From: Thermothelomyces thermophilus ATCC 42464
Lineage: Eukaryota > Ascomycota > Sordariomycetes > Sordariales > Chaetomiaceae
Reading direction: 5' to 3'
Length of the DNA: 64,000 bases
Assembly: GCF_000226095.1 (NCBI RefSeq)
Contig: NC_016474.1
Coordinates: 2,790,001 to 2,854,000 of the forward strand
In this document: positions 23,701 to 36,356 of the stretch, in pieces
How the letters are laid out: every line of letters begins with the position of its first letter
How positions within the stretch are numbered: the stretch's first letter is position 1
The notes under the pieces: model-generated
Told to the model about the DNA's origin: nothing
The model's database searches: none
The model's input: only the letters and a program-made list of their open reading frames with translations
Made by a program: the position numbers and the translations under genes

Positions 23701-24346
23701 AGTGCCAAGAGCAGTAGTTAAGGTAGAACAGATATACACACTATATAAGAAGCTTAAAAAGGAACTCGAGTTTATCAAGACTAAAATAAAGAAATACTAC
23801 GATAAATATAGGCTCTAAGGACCTTGCCTAGAGAGGGGAGATAAAGTTTACTTAATCTTACGATACCTACAAACCAAACGACTAAGCGAGAAGCTAGACT
23901 TTAAAAAATTAGGACTATTCGTTATTAAAGAGCGAATCTCGACATCTAACTATCGACTATCGTTACCGTCATCTATACGACTATAGACAGACGTTTTTTA
24001 TATTTCACTCTTGGAACTAGCGCCGAAGGACGCTAAGATTGCTATAAACACCGAAGCAGAGGACGAAGAGGAAGAATAGGACGTCAAAGAAATTCTAGAT
24101 TTACGTATTGTTAACGGAGAACTATAATATCTAGTCAAATAGCTTGATTTTAGACTAGAAGACAACTTATAGGAACCCGTTAAGAACCTAAATTGCCCTA
24201 AGAAACTTTAGCAGTTCTACCGCTAGAACCTAGATCGACTATAGGCATTAGCTCGGACAAAACGGCCAAGTCAGCCTCTGACAAATCTAGGCCTAAAGAG
24301 GACTAGTCAAACAGGACGTTAGCACCCTAGGACTGTACGTTACTAA
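20620..24346 (+). pseudogene. pol of element 3
   Basis: Protease near 20725-20800; RT with intact YLDD at 21908-21919; RNase H near 22350-22600; integrase zinc region near 22980-23140; catalytic blocks near 23200 (TIDFITKLPES), 23400 (ITDRDTKF) and 23480 (TAYHP). Chromodomain about 24075-24235, with its first Trp now TAG. The frame ends at TAA then TGA (24344-24349). Type 2 elements thus have a longer tail after the chromodomain than type 1. The start is approximate. Disrupted by many TAG/TAA. Confidence 0.8.
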
Positions 24347-24839
24347 TGATACGTGCCTTGGAATCCTATACCCTCTGTTCTTCTACCTCTATTTCCTCTA
24401 AAGACTGTATACCTTGACGAAATAGCTCGGAACCCTGCTCCTTTAAGAAACGTTTCTAGTGACGAAGATAAGCTAATCGACCGATAGCTGTCTAAAGTTA
24501 AGTTTAAAGAACAAAAAGGGCCTCTTTAGCATCGGCCTCTTCTTATTCTACGCGTTTTTATTTAGATATAATCTTCGTTATTATAAAAGATTAGCTACAA
24601 ACATTAAGGCAATAACTAGGCCACAAACAAGCAGACGCTACGTTAGAACCATCGTAAGAACGACCCCGACATATACACTCGCTATAGCAAGAAGAGCCTG
24701 ACGCCATACGACAAGCCAAGTTCCGCTTGAAATACCACGAACACGGCATGACGTCTACGCCAGAGGAGTCAATAAAAGAAGCAAGCGTAGCGCGCTGTTG
24801 GGATTTCGAAGATCGGCGCTTAGAGATATGATCTGCCAT
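24180..24839 (-). pseudogene. Antisense accessory gene, type 2 (element 3 copy)
   Basis: 660 bp on the strand opposite pol, overlapping the pol end by about 165 bp. ATG at 24839 begins MADHISKRRSSKSQQRATL. The cysteine cluster follows, with Cys 2 and Cys 4 mutated to Tyr or shifted. A 48-nt intron (24581-24628) starts GTTTGT and has the branch-like CTAAT; its acceptor is TAA instead of TAG. The helical exon beyond is in frame only after its removal. Same layout as types 1 and 3, though the residues differ. Broken by stops. Confidence 0.65.
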
Positions 24840-24929
24840 CTTATTAGCCACTAGCAGTGCGGAAAAAGGGAAAAATTGCGAGGCATATGTGGAAAAGGAT
24901 GTTAGCACTATTTGAAACGACCTAAAGAG

Positions 24930-24948
24930 GGCTTTTAGGTCGAAAGCC
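24930..24948. other. Conserved hairpin next to 3' LTR, element 3
   Basis: GGCTTTTA and CGAAAGCC arms; two pairs are lost by mutation in this copy. The purine tract (GAGGGAGGGCAT) and the LTR follow directly. Confidence 0.45.
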
Positions 24949-24965
24949 TTTGAGGGAGGGCATTG

Positions 24966-25392
24966 TATTACGGAAATATATATGTAGCTGCCGCCTAGGC
25001 TACTAACATAAATGGGCTAATTAAGCCAAAGAATGATAGACTAATTAGGACAGGATTACACTTGGCAAGAAATAATCCTAGTAGAGGATCACTAGCTCAC
25101 GTCGTAAGCCAGGTAAGCTAGTACAGAGGATCACCACGACCGCTAGTGATCCTAGGATTATATATATATATAGATAGTCACTTGTTATAGTAGACTCTAG
25201 GAGTTTACTAGTAGTAATAATCACAATTGTAGTACTTATACCAAGCATTGCTAATTACTGTGAGAGACAACTCTAAGTGTTGTTATGAACCCTTTGGCTT
25301 TACCAAATCCCTTAGACGACCTGCCTGCCTGTCCTGCTTAATCTACCTTCGTCTGAACCCTTTTAGAAGAAGTCTAAGCTAGGTTCGTCACA
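24966..25392 (+). repeat. 3' LTR of element 3 (type 2 U3)
   Basis: 427 bp; begins TATTACGG (mutated from TGTCACGG) and ends GGTTCGTCACA. Same length as its 5' partner. Confidence 0.95.
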
Positions 25393-25453
25393 ATAATAGC
25401 TATAGAGCCTACTATAGTACCCTTAGCCTTTACTCTAGCTACCTTAAATGTAA

Positions 25454-25487
<34 letters not shown>
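25454..25487. repeat. ATT trinucleotide microsatellite
   Basis: About eleven uninterrupted ATT units. Confidence 0.95.
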
Positions 25488-25548
25488 GTCCTATACTACT
25501 ATACTAGTAAGCATGCTAGAGCCTCTCTAGTTATATATAAAGGAAACT

Positions 25549-26660
25549 ATGCCTAATAGGCCGGATAAAAACCTCTATCCTACCTCCAACGCCTAATCTA
25601 GAGTACTAATACACTATAAAGAAAAGGAGAAGTGGCTAGAATAGCCCTATAGAAGCCTTCCCTCCTGGTCTAGCCTCCTTACAAGGCAGTATTCTAGGAG
25701 CCTCCCTAGGTCTATTAGCCACTATAGAACCCTCCTTGCCAAACGATAGTTACAGGTCCCTATACCCTATAGAACAAGGTCTAGGTCCTTTTATAACCGT
25801 ATTTCCTAGGATTCCCACGTTTAGCTTCTTAGTAGGTTCGAGCACTATATAACTAGGTGCTCTATAGTTTCCCTCCCCTAGCTATAGGCATAGTAAGGGG
25901 TACTAACCCCTAAGACTTAAACCCTAAGAAGGAAGTTATAGAGGCTAATAGCCTCTATATAGGCCTATACTAGTAGGGAGCTCTAGGCCTTTATTAGGCC
26001 CTAGTACCTTTATAGGCCTTCCCCTATAAAAACTAGGCACAGAAGGTCCTTGTCTAATACGCGCTATATCCTCCTACTAGCTTAGTGAGCCCTCTAACGA
26101 TTGCTCTAGCTAGCTAATATAGCTAGTTCTATAGCCTATAGCCTTCTTTATAGGGTCTATAAGGGGGGTCAACCCTCTCTATAGCCCTCCTAAACCTATT
26201 ACCAGACCGTCGACCTTGCTACTAAGCTAGTGCTAACCCTCTAGGGCACTACTTAGCACCTCTAGAACCAAATCTCCGTCTAGTCAGATAGGGAGGAGCT
26301 TCGGCTTAAAAAGTCTAGGGCGTCCAAGTATTCGCGGTCATAGTAGGCAAGTCCGACCATCTAGACGGCAACGACGATAGAGGCGAAGGCGGCGACAGTG
26401 ATGTCCCTCTAGACAGACGTAAAAGAGTCTACTTATATGGAAAAAGATATCCCTAACTTATAAAAGAAAGAAGAACTACATCCTACTACTCTAATCTATT
26501 AGAGTAAACGAGTATTAAAAGCTATCTATTGTTCTTATCTTCCTATCTATCCAGCGCCCCTAGATAGGTAACCCCTATTTATACCTATTGTATATAGTAA
26601 AGCTCTACGGAACCGGAAAAACAAAACTATACCCTATGTCCCCCTAGTTATATTAAGAAC
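25549..26660 (+). pseudogene. Possible decayed ORF of unknown family
   Basis: One plus frame from ATG (25549, MPNRPDKNLYP) stays in register for about 1.1 kb. It is interrupted almost only by TAG/TAA, which RIP creates from CAG, CAA and TGG; one TGA near 26089 does not fit that pattern. The middle is Arg/Ser/Leu-rich. A more hydrophilic stretch (EELRLKKSRASKYSR, then an Ala/Thr-rich run) lies near 26290-26400. I do not recognise the family; a retroelement gag or ORF1 is possible. In TA-rich DNA such frames can appear by chance, hence the low confidence. Confidence 0.3.
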
Positions 26661-27896
26661 TTCTAGCCTTAGTCTATACTTCTCCTTCGAATTTGCCCTA
26701 AGGCTCTTATTAGCGAATTTGGACCTAAAACCTTACTTACGTTCCTTATAACGCTTAGCCCGTTTAGCTTTACTATTACCTTTAGGCAAGGGCTGTTTCT
26801 TAGACGTCTAATGCCTTTGCTAGGCTTTTACTTTGGTATCTAGCGTATCCTAGCCTATAAACTATAGTAGGTACTTAGGAACTAGCTTAATTTAAGATCT
26901 TTAGGCCCTAAGCGTTCGAATAGTAAGGGTCGAGTCTATTTGGCTAGATTATCATTAGGATGACGCCGATGAGCCTATCCTTTCTTAGTAGCTTAGGTCA
27001 AGTATATCTCCTATGTCTATACCGGCTTACTTAGCTTCGTCTTAGTCTAACTAGGCGGCCATTATATCGCTAAAGGTGCCTACTTCTCTAGTTACTGCTA
27101 TTATAACCTTAAAGGTTTTTCTTGTCCTTCTATAGTTATAACTTGCTCCTCTACCTATTCTATTATATACTAGTAAATAGCTATCTTTAGTTTATAGGGA
27201 TACTTAAGCGCTTATTAAAGTAGCTAAGGCGGCCTAAGTCCCTTAGGCGCCTTGCTAAGGAACCACTGGATAGTATCGTCTAGGGGAACCTAGCGATCTT
27301 TCTTTATAACTAGTTATTCCTTTGTCGGTAGTAGGTTGTCTTTTCCTTCCTTTATCTAGATAGAGATAACTAATTTAGCCTGTCCTAGCTATAGCTATAG
27401 CTATAGAACTAGCGGCCTATAAAGTGGCTTATCTATAGGCTACCCGGGTGGTTAATAGGGATAGACATCCCCTTAAGGGTTCTTTGGCTTTTCTAGCTAG
27501 AGGGAGCTATTAGGTAGATAGCCTAGAGCTATCTAGATTGTTCTAAGCTAGAGCGTTAACATTTTATTTTTAGCCTCTGTCACTTTTAGCCTTATATATA
27601 GATGGCTCTTTTGCTAGGGAAGTTTAAGCTATGCCTTATCTCCTTATTATATCTTCTAAAAGTAGAAGCGATAGAACTTAGCTACCTAGTGTAACGAACC
27701 CAACTCAGACTTCTTCTAAAAGGGTTTAGACGAAGGTAGATTAAGCGGAGCCAGTAAGCAGGTCGTCTAAGGGATTTGGTAAAGCCAAAGGGTTTACAAC
27801 AACACTTTAGTTATCTCCTTATAATGTTAGGGTACTGTGAGTTGTAATTGCTATCACTGGTGAACTCCCAGAGTTCGCCAGAACGAGTGACTATAT

Positions 27897-28314
27897 TGTC
27901 ACGGAAATATGCATATAGATGCCACCTGAGCCACCGGCACAGACGGGCCAATCAAGCCGAAGGAACGAAAGGACCAATCATAACATAGGGAAGCACAATG
28001 ATCACTACGCTCACCAGTGATCAGGGTAATCATCACCATACGATCACTTACAATCACCATAATCACGAGTGATCACTAAGATTATATATACATATAGATA
28101 GTCACTCGTTATAGTAGACTCCAGGAGTTTACCAGTGGTAACAATCATAATCACAGTACTTATACTAAGCACTGCCGACTACTATAAGAGATAACTCTAG
28201 TGTTGTTATAAACCCTTTGGCTTTACCAAATCCCTTAGACGACTTGCGCCCTTGTCCGCTTTACCTACCTCCGTCTAGACCCTTTCAGAAGAAGTCTAAG
28301 TTAGGTTCGTTACA
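27897..28314 (+). repeat. 5' LTR of element 4 (type 1 U3)
   Basis: 418 bp, TGTCACGG to GGTTCGTTACA. The self-priming 11-mer AGTGGTAACAA is intact at 28134-28144. Confidence 0.95.
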
Positions 28315-28316
28315 CG

Positions 28317-28327
28317 TTATTACCACT
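28317..28327 (+). other. Primer binding site of element 4 (self-priming)
   Basis: TTATTACCACT; differs from the perfect complement of the LTR 11-mer by one G-to-A change. Confidence 0.6.
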
Positions 28328-28341
28328 CCCTTTGTTCTGTC

Positions 28342-30798
28342 ATGGTTTAGAACGGAGGTGACTTCGACCTCGATATCGACATGGCTACCGACGTTACGGC
28401 CGAACAACTGCTTGCCTAGCTTGGTCAACTCTAGCAGCGGATCCAGGAGTTAGACTAGAGAGACAAGGCTGCTTAAGCTCAAATTAAGGAACTCGAGAAC
28501 GGCGAAAAGTACTTGTAGAAATTGATTAACGAGGCTTACGCCAAAATCGAGACGCTTAAGACTATTAAAGCGAGCTGTATTAAGATCGAACTACCTAGTA
28601 AATATAGAGGAACTAAGAAGGATCTTGTAGGATTCCTAATAAACCTTCGATCCTACTTCTAGCTTAATAACGACAAGTTTCCGGATGAAAAAGCCAAAGT
28701 CCTTTATATAGCTACGAGACTAGAAGGTAAGGCACTTAGATAGTTTGAGCCTATGTAGAATGATTACCTTACCGAGGAAGACGAAGACGACCGAGACGTA
28801 TTTATACAGGTAGTCTTCCAATCTTACGATCGTTTCGAAGAAGAGCTTTAGAAGGTTTTTAGTGATAAAGACGAGAAAATCTATATATAAGAAAGACTTG
28901 CTAATCTCTGATAGACTAAGTTAGTAGCCTCCTATACTATATAGTTTAGATAGGATATGTTTAAGTCTTAGCTTAACGACGAGGCGTTAATGTAATTATT
29001 CTATAATAGCCTAAAGGAAAAGGTTAAAGACAAGCTATATAAGTACGATTGACCTAAGACTTTGGACAAATATATCGTATAGGCTATTAGAATCGATAAT
29101 TGGCTCTACGTATGAGAGTAGTAGAAACGAGGTCAAACGAACAGAACTATGGTCAAAGCTAACGATAAGAAAAAGCGAACGTACGTCAGTACTTCGTATA
29201 GGATGTACTCTAGAGCTATAGATATAGATATAGCGTAGAAGCAGGACCGGAAGAAGATGACCAAAGACAAGTCTAATGTTACTTGCTATAACTACGGAAA
29301 GAAAGGGCACTATAAGCGAGAATGTCGAAGCCCGAAGAAAGAGTGGAAGCTAGTCCCTAGAAAAGAAATCGCGGACATTGACAAAACTACTAAGAATGTT
29401 ACCGAAGTAGTAGCTACGAGCTATGAAGATAGGGGCAGTGACACGGATAGTTTTGGACACGATGGTAACGGTAAAGACAAACAAGTACTATATTCTGAAC
29501 TGGTTACTGTGAACCTAGAGATAGGTCTTGCTAAATAGGACACGACCGGAGAGTATATACTGCTAATTTCGATTCTCCTAGCCTTGGGGTAGTAGGGTTT
29601 TATAGTTATATAGAGGCGGGATAGATCGTAGACGACTGACACCTAAGGAACCGAAAGACCCGGACTTAATGTTCTATTCCTATAGGAACAAATCGAAGAG
29701 TACCGTAACGAAGTTTTCTGGCTTAATATAGAACTACGCGAACGGGATGAACGTTTGACTTAACTTGCCTAGTAGAGCGATGAGATAAGGGACGAGATGA
29801 GGGAACTCTAACGTATTGTAGAAACTATTAAAGGAGAATAGCTTATAGTATATAATAGACCTAATAGTTATGCTAAGTACTTTGACGATTAGTAACTTAG
29901 TAATAACGTGCGGAACCTAGAATATTAGTTTATACGTACGAACCGCGGAAAAGACGAGCGTATATAGGAAAGCTACTAGAAAAAACACTCCTACCTTAGC
30001 ATTAGAGTACCTACGGTCTATATATAGTGGGAAGGATTTGGGAGAGAATTCTAATACCTCCTAGGCAACGCCATGCGATTGTACCCTTGATATAAGGCAT
30101 ATACGCAAGTGCCCTAGTTCTAATGTATGGTATATAAATGCTAATACCACTTCCGTGACAAATTCGAGAATAACTACTAGCCGACCTGACAAGAAAATGA
30201 GGACGGAAGCTTACACCCGGTGGAATAGGTCTATAATGTAGGAAATAAAGCGGCCGAATTGCTCTGGAAGATTAAAGACCGGAGTCTAGAAAGCATTACG
30301 ATAGTTCTAAAACGAGCCTGGCCTAGGTATTGCAGAATAGGACGAGACATATAGGACTTATGCTAGAGTAACGATTGCCTCTATTACGCGGACGAAAAGA
30401 AGTTACGAATTCGGGAGCTTTAGATAAAGCTATAGTATATACGACAGAAAGTAAAACGGACCTAATAGTAGGAAGCCATAAGCACTTAATAGCTTATAGA
30501 ATTGAGTACAATAGATAAAGCCGCTATTAGCCAAATGACTAAAGAGGTTAGTACTGACCTAGGAAATAGGTTAGGGCCCTTCGAAGGGCCTGAAAACTAT
30601 TAACGCCCGTATAGCGGCGAGTGATAGCGTAGTATAGGAGGAACTGCTGTAAGAGACCACTATATTAAGACCTCTTAGCGGAAACATAGGAAGTCGCCGC
30701 GATCTTTAGACGACGACGGTAGGACAAGCGACTATAGATAATAGTACAATGGAAACAGCATGAAATGCTCGCACTAGTGGATAGTGGAGCAGAGATAA
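28342..30798 (+). pseudogene. gag of element 4
   Basis: 2457 nt, ATG to TAA (30796-30798). A 93-codon open stretch from 29257 spans the zinc knuckle, which reads CYNYGKKGHYKREC (second Cys changed to Tyr by TGC to TAC). It continues into the acidic IADIDKTTKNVTEV region. Upstream and downstream the frame is closed by TAG/TAA. Confidence 0.8.
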
Positions 30799-33700
30799 AC
30801 CTGATTTTGCCGACGCTTGTAAATTAGCTACGGATACCCTAGAGAATAAAGCGGAAGTATGGCATAGTCAAAGGACTATTTCTAACATAATAGGTATATA
30901 GGGAGACCAAACCGATCGATATCACTATGGTAAGGAAGACTATAGCAGTCGTATTTAGTATTATAGATATAGGCGACGATAAAGATATGATATTAGGGTT
31001 ACTATAGTATGAAGATTACGACCCGGACATTAGTTAGAAGAATAGTAGCTACCTATAACCCTAAATGGAGTCGTATTTGACTAGCAAGATAGGAAGCACG
31101 CAAGGATCACGAGCGGACGATGCTTAGGGAAAGGCATGTTCTATAGATCTACTATAAGAGACGGATAGTGGCAGATAGACCACTACGGACTCTGGAAGAA
31201 GCGGTAAAACGATAATGACGATATAATAGGAGGAACGAGCTAAACCGTCGATAGCTATTCTCTCTGTTAACGAATGCGGAGCACTATAATTAGAGTAATA
31301 GGTCGAGATAGGAGAAATCACTAGCATCGCTATAGACAGAACCAAGTTTGTATACTATTAGAAAACCAAGAGATAAGATAAGACTAGGGAAGTACCGAAG
31401 GAATACGAAGGATACCTAGCATTCGAACCGAAACATCTAGAAGGATTACTAGAATATGGCCTATAGGATTACGAGATTAAGCTTAAGGAAGGAGTATAAC
31501 TAAAGTTCTTTAAGATTTACTATATAAGCTAGATATAGAACGAAGAACTTAAGCGATATTTGGAGGAGAACCTTCGAAGAGGATATATCTGCCTATCGAC
31601 ATCGCTAGCAGGCTACCTAATCCTGTTTGTGCCTAAGAAGGACGGAAAGCTATAGTTATACGTCGACTATTAGTAACTTAACGAACAGACTATGAAAAAC
31701 TAATACCTGTTACCGCTAATCTTACGGCTCCAAGATTAGTTAGCAGGAGCCTAATATTTTACACGTCTTGACTTGCTATCGGCCTATAACTATATATAGA
31801 TCAAAGAAGGCAATAAGTAGAAAACGGCCTTTAGGATACCCTATGGCCACTATAAGTACCTTGTCATGCCATTCGGACTTATAAACATGCTAGCAACGTT
31901 CTAAGCCCTAATTAATCAAGCTATCCGACCCTTTCTCGAAAAATTTACGGTATGTTATCTCGACAATATACTTATCTTCTTTAAGACGATAGATAAACAC
32001 CAGAAGTATGTAAGAGTAGTACTAGACATATTATACGTATATAAGCTATTAGTTAATAAGGAAAAGAGTAAATTCTACATTAGGAAAACGGTGTTTTTAG
32101 GGTATAAAATATCCCTAGGACAAATTCGGATAGAACCTTTAAAGATTAAAGCTATCAAGAATTGGCTACGATTAACGATAGTCACAGAAGTACAAAGCTT
32201 CATCAGATTTGCGAACTTCTACCAGATGTTTATCAGGAACTTTAGAGCGATTACACGACCTTTACACGAACTTACCAAGAAGAACGCTAAATTCTAATAG
32301 GAAGAGCAATACGAGCAAGCATTTACGTAGATCTGCGACGCCATTACTAAAGATCTAGTACTGGTGTTACTAAACCCTAAGAAGCCATTTGAGGTAGAAA
32401 CGGACGCTTTAGACTATGCTATCGGAGGACAATTGGGATAACGAGACAAACAAGGGAAGCTACATCCTATAGCCTTCTTTTTAAAGAAGCTCGATGGACT
32501 ATATCTCAATTATCCGATCTATAACAAGGAACTACTTACGATTGTCAAAGCTTTTAAGGAATGGCGACTATACCTTAGTGGTACGATTGAACTAGTATAA
32601 GTATATATAGATTATAAGAACCTATGATACTTTATAATGACAAAGGAGCTTAACGGACGATAAATACAATAGGTAGAATTCCTTGTAGAATTTAACTTTG
32701 AGATCTACTATAAGAAGGGCAAAGAAAACGTACGAGCGGACATCTTAAGCTAACGAACGGGTCATACGGAAGAACGGATAGAAATAACACTACCGTTATT
32801 TAAGGAACAGACAGACGGAACGCTATATCACGAAACGTAGATACCTATAGAAGATAATCTACTTAACTTATTCCTAGAATGTTACGTAATCCTTCGAGAA
32901 GAAAGGATTAACGAGATATAGTATCAAGCAGTACCTAGACTAGCGGTACCTAACGGAGTCGAAGAAAGAGATGGGAAACTCTGGTACCGAGGCAAAGCGT
33001 ATATCTATGACAAAGATCAATAGCTGTGAATGATTTAAGAACTCTACAAATCGAAACTCGGAGGATATAAAGGAGTTATGAAAAACTGTCGTATAAGTCA
33101 AGAAATACTATGACTTTCTATAGTTAACGGCATGAGTTAAGGAAGTCGTATGAAGCTACGACATCTACAATCGAAGCAAAATGGCACGATATAAGCCGTA
33201 TGGGTTACTTTAGCCACTGCCAACACCTGACAAACCATAGAGTTCGGTCACGATAGACTTCATTACGAAGCTGCCAGAATCTAAAGACATAGCCATAGGA
33301 GTGATCTACGATAGCATCCCTACTATAGTAGATCGCCTGACTAAATAGGTATACTTCTTCCCTTACAAGGAATCCTAGATAGCTGAACAGCTAGTAGACG
33401 TGATCTATTGGCAAGTTGCATTAGTGTATGCTTGGCCGTAAGAATGGATTACTAACAGAGATACTAAATTCGTATCGAAGTTCTGGTAAGCGTTAATACG
33501 ACGATTAGGCGTTAATAGTAAGCTGTTAATGGTATATTACCTATAGACCGACGGACAAACGGAGCGACTAAACTAAGTCGTTGAATAGTATCTCCGTTCT
33601 TATGTCAACTATTAGTAAAATGACTAGGTTATATTATTGCTAATAGTATAACTCGCTTATAATATGACGCCAATAGAAATGACCAAGGTTATACCATTCT

Positions 33701-34332
33701 TCGCGAACTACGGATATGAAGTAGACCTTAGACAAGGACCAGAGATTATAGTGCCAAGAGCAGTAGTCAAAGTAAAACAAATATATATACTATATAAAAA
33801 GCTCAAGAAGGAACTCGAGTTTGTTAAAACGAGGATAAAGAACTATTACGATAAATATAGGCTCGAGGGACCTTGCCTAGAGAGGGGAGACAAAGTTTAC
33901 CTAATCTTATAATACCTATAAACCAAACGACTAAGCAAGAAGTTGGACTTCAAAAAATTGGGACCATTTGTTATCAAAGAGCGAATCTTGATATCTAACT
34001 ATCGACTATCGTTACCGTTATCTATACGACTACGGACGGACGTTTTTCATATTTCACTCTTGGAACCAGCGCCGAAGAACGCTAAAGTTGTTACAAATAT
34101 CAAAGCAAAAGATAAAGAGGAAGAATAGGACGTCGAAGAAATTCTAGATTTACGTATTATTAACAGAGAACTGTAGTATCTAGTTAAATGGCTTGATTTC
34201 AGACTAGAAGACAATTCATAGGAACTAGTCAAGAATCTAAATTGCCTTAAGAAACTAGAGTAGTTCTACCGACAGAACCCGGATTAGCTAAAGGTAAACC
34301 TAGGATAGAACCGAAAATAGCGCCCTAGTTAA
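30690..34332 (+). pseudogene. pol of element 4
   Basis: Protease box VDSGAEIN intact near 30780; RT active site YLDN near 31960 (second Asp lost). A 68-residue open stretch (32091-32297) covers the RT thumb. A one-base insertion in an A run near 33081-33085, relative to element 3, shifts the frame before the integrase core, so the integrase C-terminal stretches (33664-33912, 33943-34128) are one frame off. This is one of few indels here; most damage is substitution. Chromodomain about 34125-34290. Stop TAA 34330-34332. Start approximate. Confidence 0.8.
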
Positions 34333-34839
34333 CAACCTTGACGCCACCGCTAAGTTACACGACGGCCCCCGATTCCTGCTATTCTACCGCCTCTAATTTG
34401 TCTAGATTCGACAAACCCCGTGTAACTATGTCTGCCCCCTTCTCTACTAGGAACTCTTGTTATTTATAAACCCGAGTCAGACGAGCTAACGCCTTAGACG
34501 CTTTACGTTAATATTCCTATAGCAAGGCTTCGGCCTCTTTCTCTTTAGCCTTCAAATGACGTTGTTTGCGTATAATATGATCTACTGTGTAGCGATTAGA
34601 AGCGTACCCTTATAAAGAAATAGGAACTTATAAAAAGAAACTAGAATGCCGGAACCATTGTAAGCACGACCCTAACGCACGTAAGCCTTGTAGCGACGAG
34701 ATTTTTCAATTATCTTATATACTCGGTTATGCTCTGCGCAATAGGAACACGCTATTACTATAAACCCGTGATCGGAAATAAACTGAGCCAAACGCTTACG
34801 ATGAATAGACGCTAGGGATCTACATGCGTTAGACGATAT
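34229..34839 (-). pseudogene. Antisense accessory gene, type 1 (element 4 copy)
   Basis: 611 bp, same span as the copies at 3822 and 9600. The start codon is now ATA (34837-34839). Exon 1 keeps the SLASIHRKRLAQFISDHGF stretch and two of the cysteines of the cluster. The intron donor reads ATAAGT, as in element 2. Stop TGA 34229-34231. Confidence 0.65.
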
Positions 34840-34934
34840 AATTGACAATACGAAGGGTAACAAGGGCTAAGGAGAAAGAACACATATAGGGAACGTAAGG
34901 AATGTTGGCGCTATTTGAAACGGCCTAAAAAGAG

Positions 34935-34953
34935 GGCTTTCGGGTCGAAAGCC
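34935..34953. other. Conserved hairpin next to 3' LTR, element 4
   Basis: Perfect 8-bp stem, GGCTTTCG / CGAAAGCC, 3-nt loop; the purine tract GGAGGGAGGATATCG and the LTR follow. Confidence 0.6.
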
Positions 34954-34970
34954 TCGGAGGGAGGATATCG

Positions 34971-35388
34971 TGTTACGGAAATATGTATGTAGATGCTACC
35001 TAAGCTACCGGCATAGACGGGCTAATCAAGCCGAAGGAACGAAAGGACCAATTACAACATAGGGAAGCACAGTGATCATTACGCTTACTAGTGATCAGGG
35101 TGATCATTACTATACGATCACTTATAATCACCGTGATCACGAGTGATCACTGAGATTATATATATATGTAGATAGTTACTTGTTATGGTAGACTCTGGGA
35201 GTTTACTAGTGGTAACAATTATAATTATAGTACTTATACTAAGCACTGCCGACTACTGTAAGAGACAACTCTAGTGTTGTTGTAAACCCTTTGGCTTTAC
35301 CGAATCCCTTAGACGACTTACACCCTTGTCTGCTTTACCTACCTCTGTCTAGACCCTTTTAGAAGAAGTCTAAGTTGGGTTCGTCACA
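34971..35388 (+). repeat. 3' LTR of element 4 (type 1 U3)
   Basis: 418 bp, TGTTACGG to GGTTCGTCACA, followed by the TATAT duplication and the rest of the element 5 LTR. Confidence 0.95.
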
Positions 35389-35602
35389 TATATACAATTT
35401 CCTTGTCCTTCCCCCTTAAGTCTTGATCGTGCGATCGCTGCTACGATCCTACGATCGTTACCTAAGTGCTCGTCTTGATCAAAGTGCGATCACTGCGATC
35501 ACTTCCTAATTAGTCCTTAAGTCTTGTAGTTCCTAATTAGTTCTATACGCCTTGCCAGGTCGCCTTGTATAGCCAAATCGTGACACGATGCCCCTCCTTC
35601 AG

Positions 35603-35622
35603 GTCTTTTGTCCTCGAAAGAC
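35603..35622. other. Conserved hairpin next to 3' LTR, element 5 (type B form)
   Basis: GTCTTTTG and CGAAAGAC arms, 4-nt loop. One pair is weakened by mutation; the element 7 copy is perfect. Confidence 0.5.
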
Positions 35623-35717
35623 TCCGGTCTGTTTTAAATAGCGCTAATATCCCCTGTCTATACGTAATTGCGTTTCCTAGTTTCTTCCTTCCTTTGCCTT
35701 CCTACGATATTATCGAG

Positions 35718-36356
35718 ATGGCTAATCGTGTAAGAAAGAAGTCGAAATCTAAACCTGCTACATCGACTCTTCGTGCTAATCACCTTCTTATGGCAATTCT
35801 TTCTTTGGATAGCCTTTTAGCAATGTGTCCTTGTTTGCTATATAAGTCTAAAGGCCTTAGTTTATATAAGGTCTCGAAAGCTAACTCTTCTCGATATGTA
35901 GAGTATATCTGTAATAAACGCTCGAATTATGACGTTCTTAGCGTCTCCCCTGCTTAGCTTCGGTCTATCGTAGCTTAGTATTAGAAACTTAAGGATAAAC
36001 TTATGGCTACTAAGGAGCGAGTCCTTTATCTTTAGAAGCAAAAACGGATATGGTTTAAGAAGATGATGAGGGCTATTGCTCGGGGTATTGACAGTGTGGA
36101 GGAGTTGGAGCGAGTGGAGTGTAAGGAGGCTACGGCGGTGGTAGTAGCAGAGGCTTCTAGGGTTACTATGTCTTCTTTGACCCTATCTTGCCTATCTGCC
36201 GATTTCGGACAGCTTTAGGATACTATATATCCTGAAGTTCTTTTAGATCTGTCCTTGCTAGCCGATTTCGGGTTAGTTTCTAGTTCGTCACTTTCGGTCG
36301 ATTAGGGTTCCTCTGGTAGAACTGCTGAAGTTTCTTAGGGTAATTTAGGTTCTTGA
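35718..36356 (+). pseudogene. Antisense accessory gene, type 3, intronless (element 5 copy)
   Basis: 639 nt (213 codons including TGA) in a single frame, opposite to pol. It begins MANRVRKKSKSKPATSTLRA, then a cysteine-bearing segment (CPCLLY here, with several former Cys now Tyr). A helical Lys/Arg/Glu-rich part follows, with RGIDSVEELERVE, which matches in position the RGLSNLDEVEAVE of type 1. The first 79 codons are open; then come TAG codons at former CAG. There is no intron where types 1 and 2 have one. A third branch of the same accessory family. Confidence 0.65.

Larger units (their letters stand above)
17840..25392 (+). mobile_element. Element 3: complete chromovirus, type 2 U3, no matching TSD
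   Basis: 7553 bp with two 427-bp LTRs, gag, pol and an antisense accessory gene of type 2. The left flank is TTCTA, inside gag of element 1. The right flank is ATAAT, at the edge of unrelated DNA. The flanks do not match and the interrupted gag does not continue on the right. The element therefore did not simply insert here, or a later exchange or deletion removed one side. Confidence 0.9.
25393..27689. other. Target locus, left part: decayed DNA of unknown origin
   Basis: Not related to the eight elements. It is the left half of the site into which element 5 inserted (CCTAG duplication at 27685-27689). It holds an ATT microsatellite and a long, possibly coding plus frame, listed separately. 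From 26660 to 27689 no domain was recognised on either strand. RIP-type TA enrichment is strong, so it was probably once repeated. Confidence 0.6.
27897..35388 (+). mobile_element. Element 4: complete chromovirus, type 1 U3
   Basis: 7492 bp, same length as element 2. Two 418-bp LTRs and a perfect TATAT duplication (27892-27896, 35389-35393). Inserted in the 3' LTR of element 5, opposite in orientation. Confidence 0.95.
27690..35585 (-). repeat. 3' LTR of element 5 (type B U3), split by element 4
   Basis: Two pieces, 27690-27896 and 35394-35585, total 399 bp once the duplicated TATAT is counted once. The break is in the TATATA run that would be the LTR TATA box. Confidence 0.95.
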
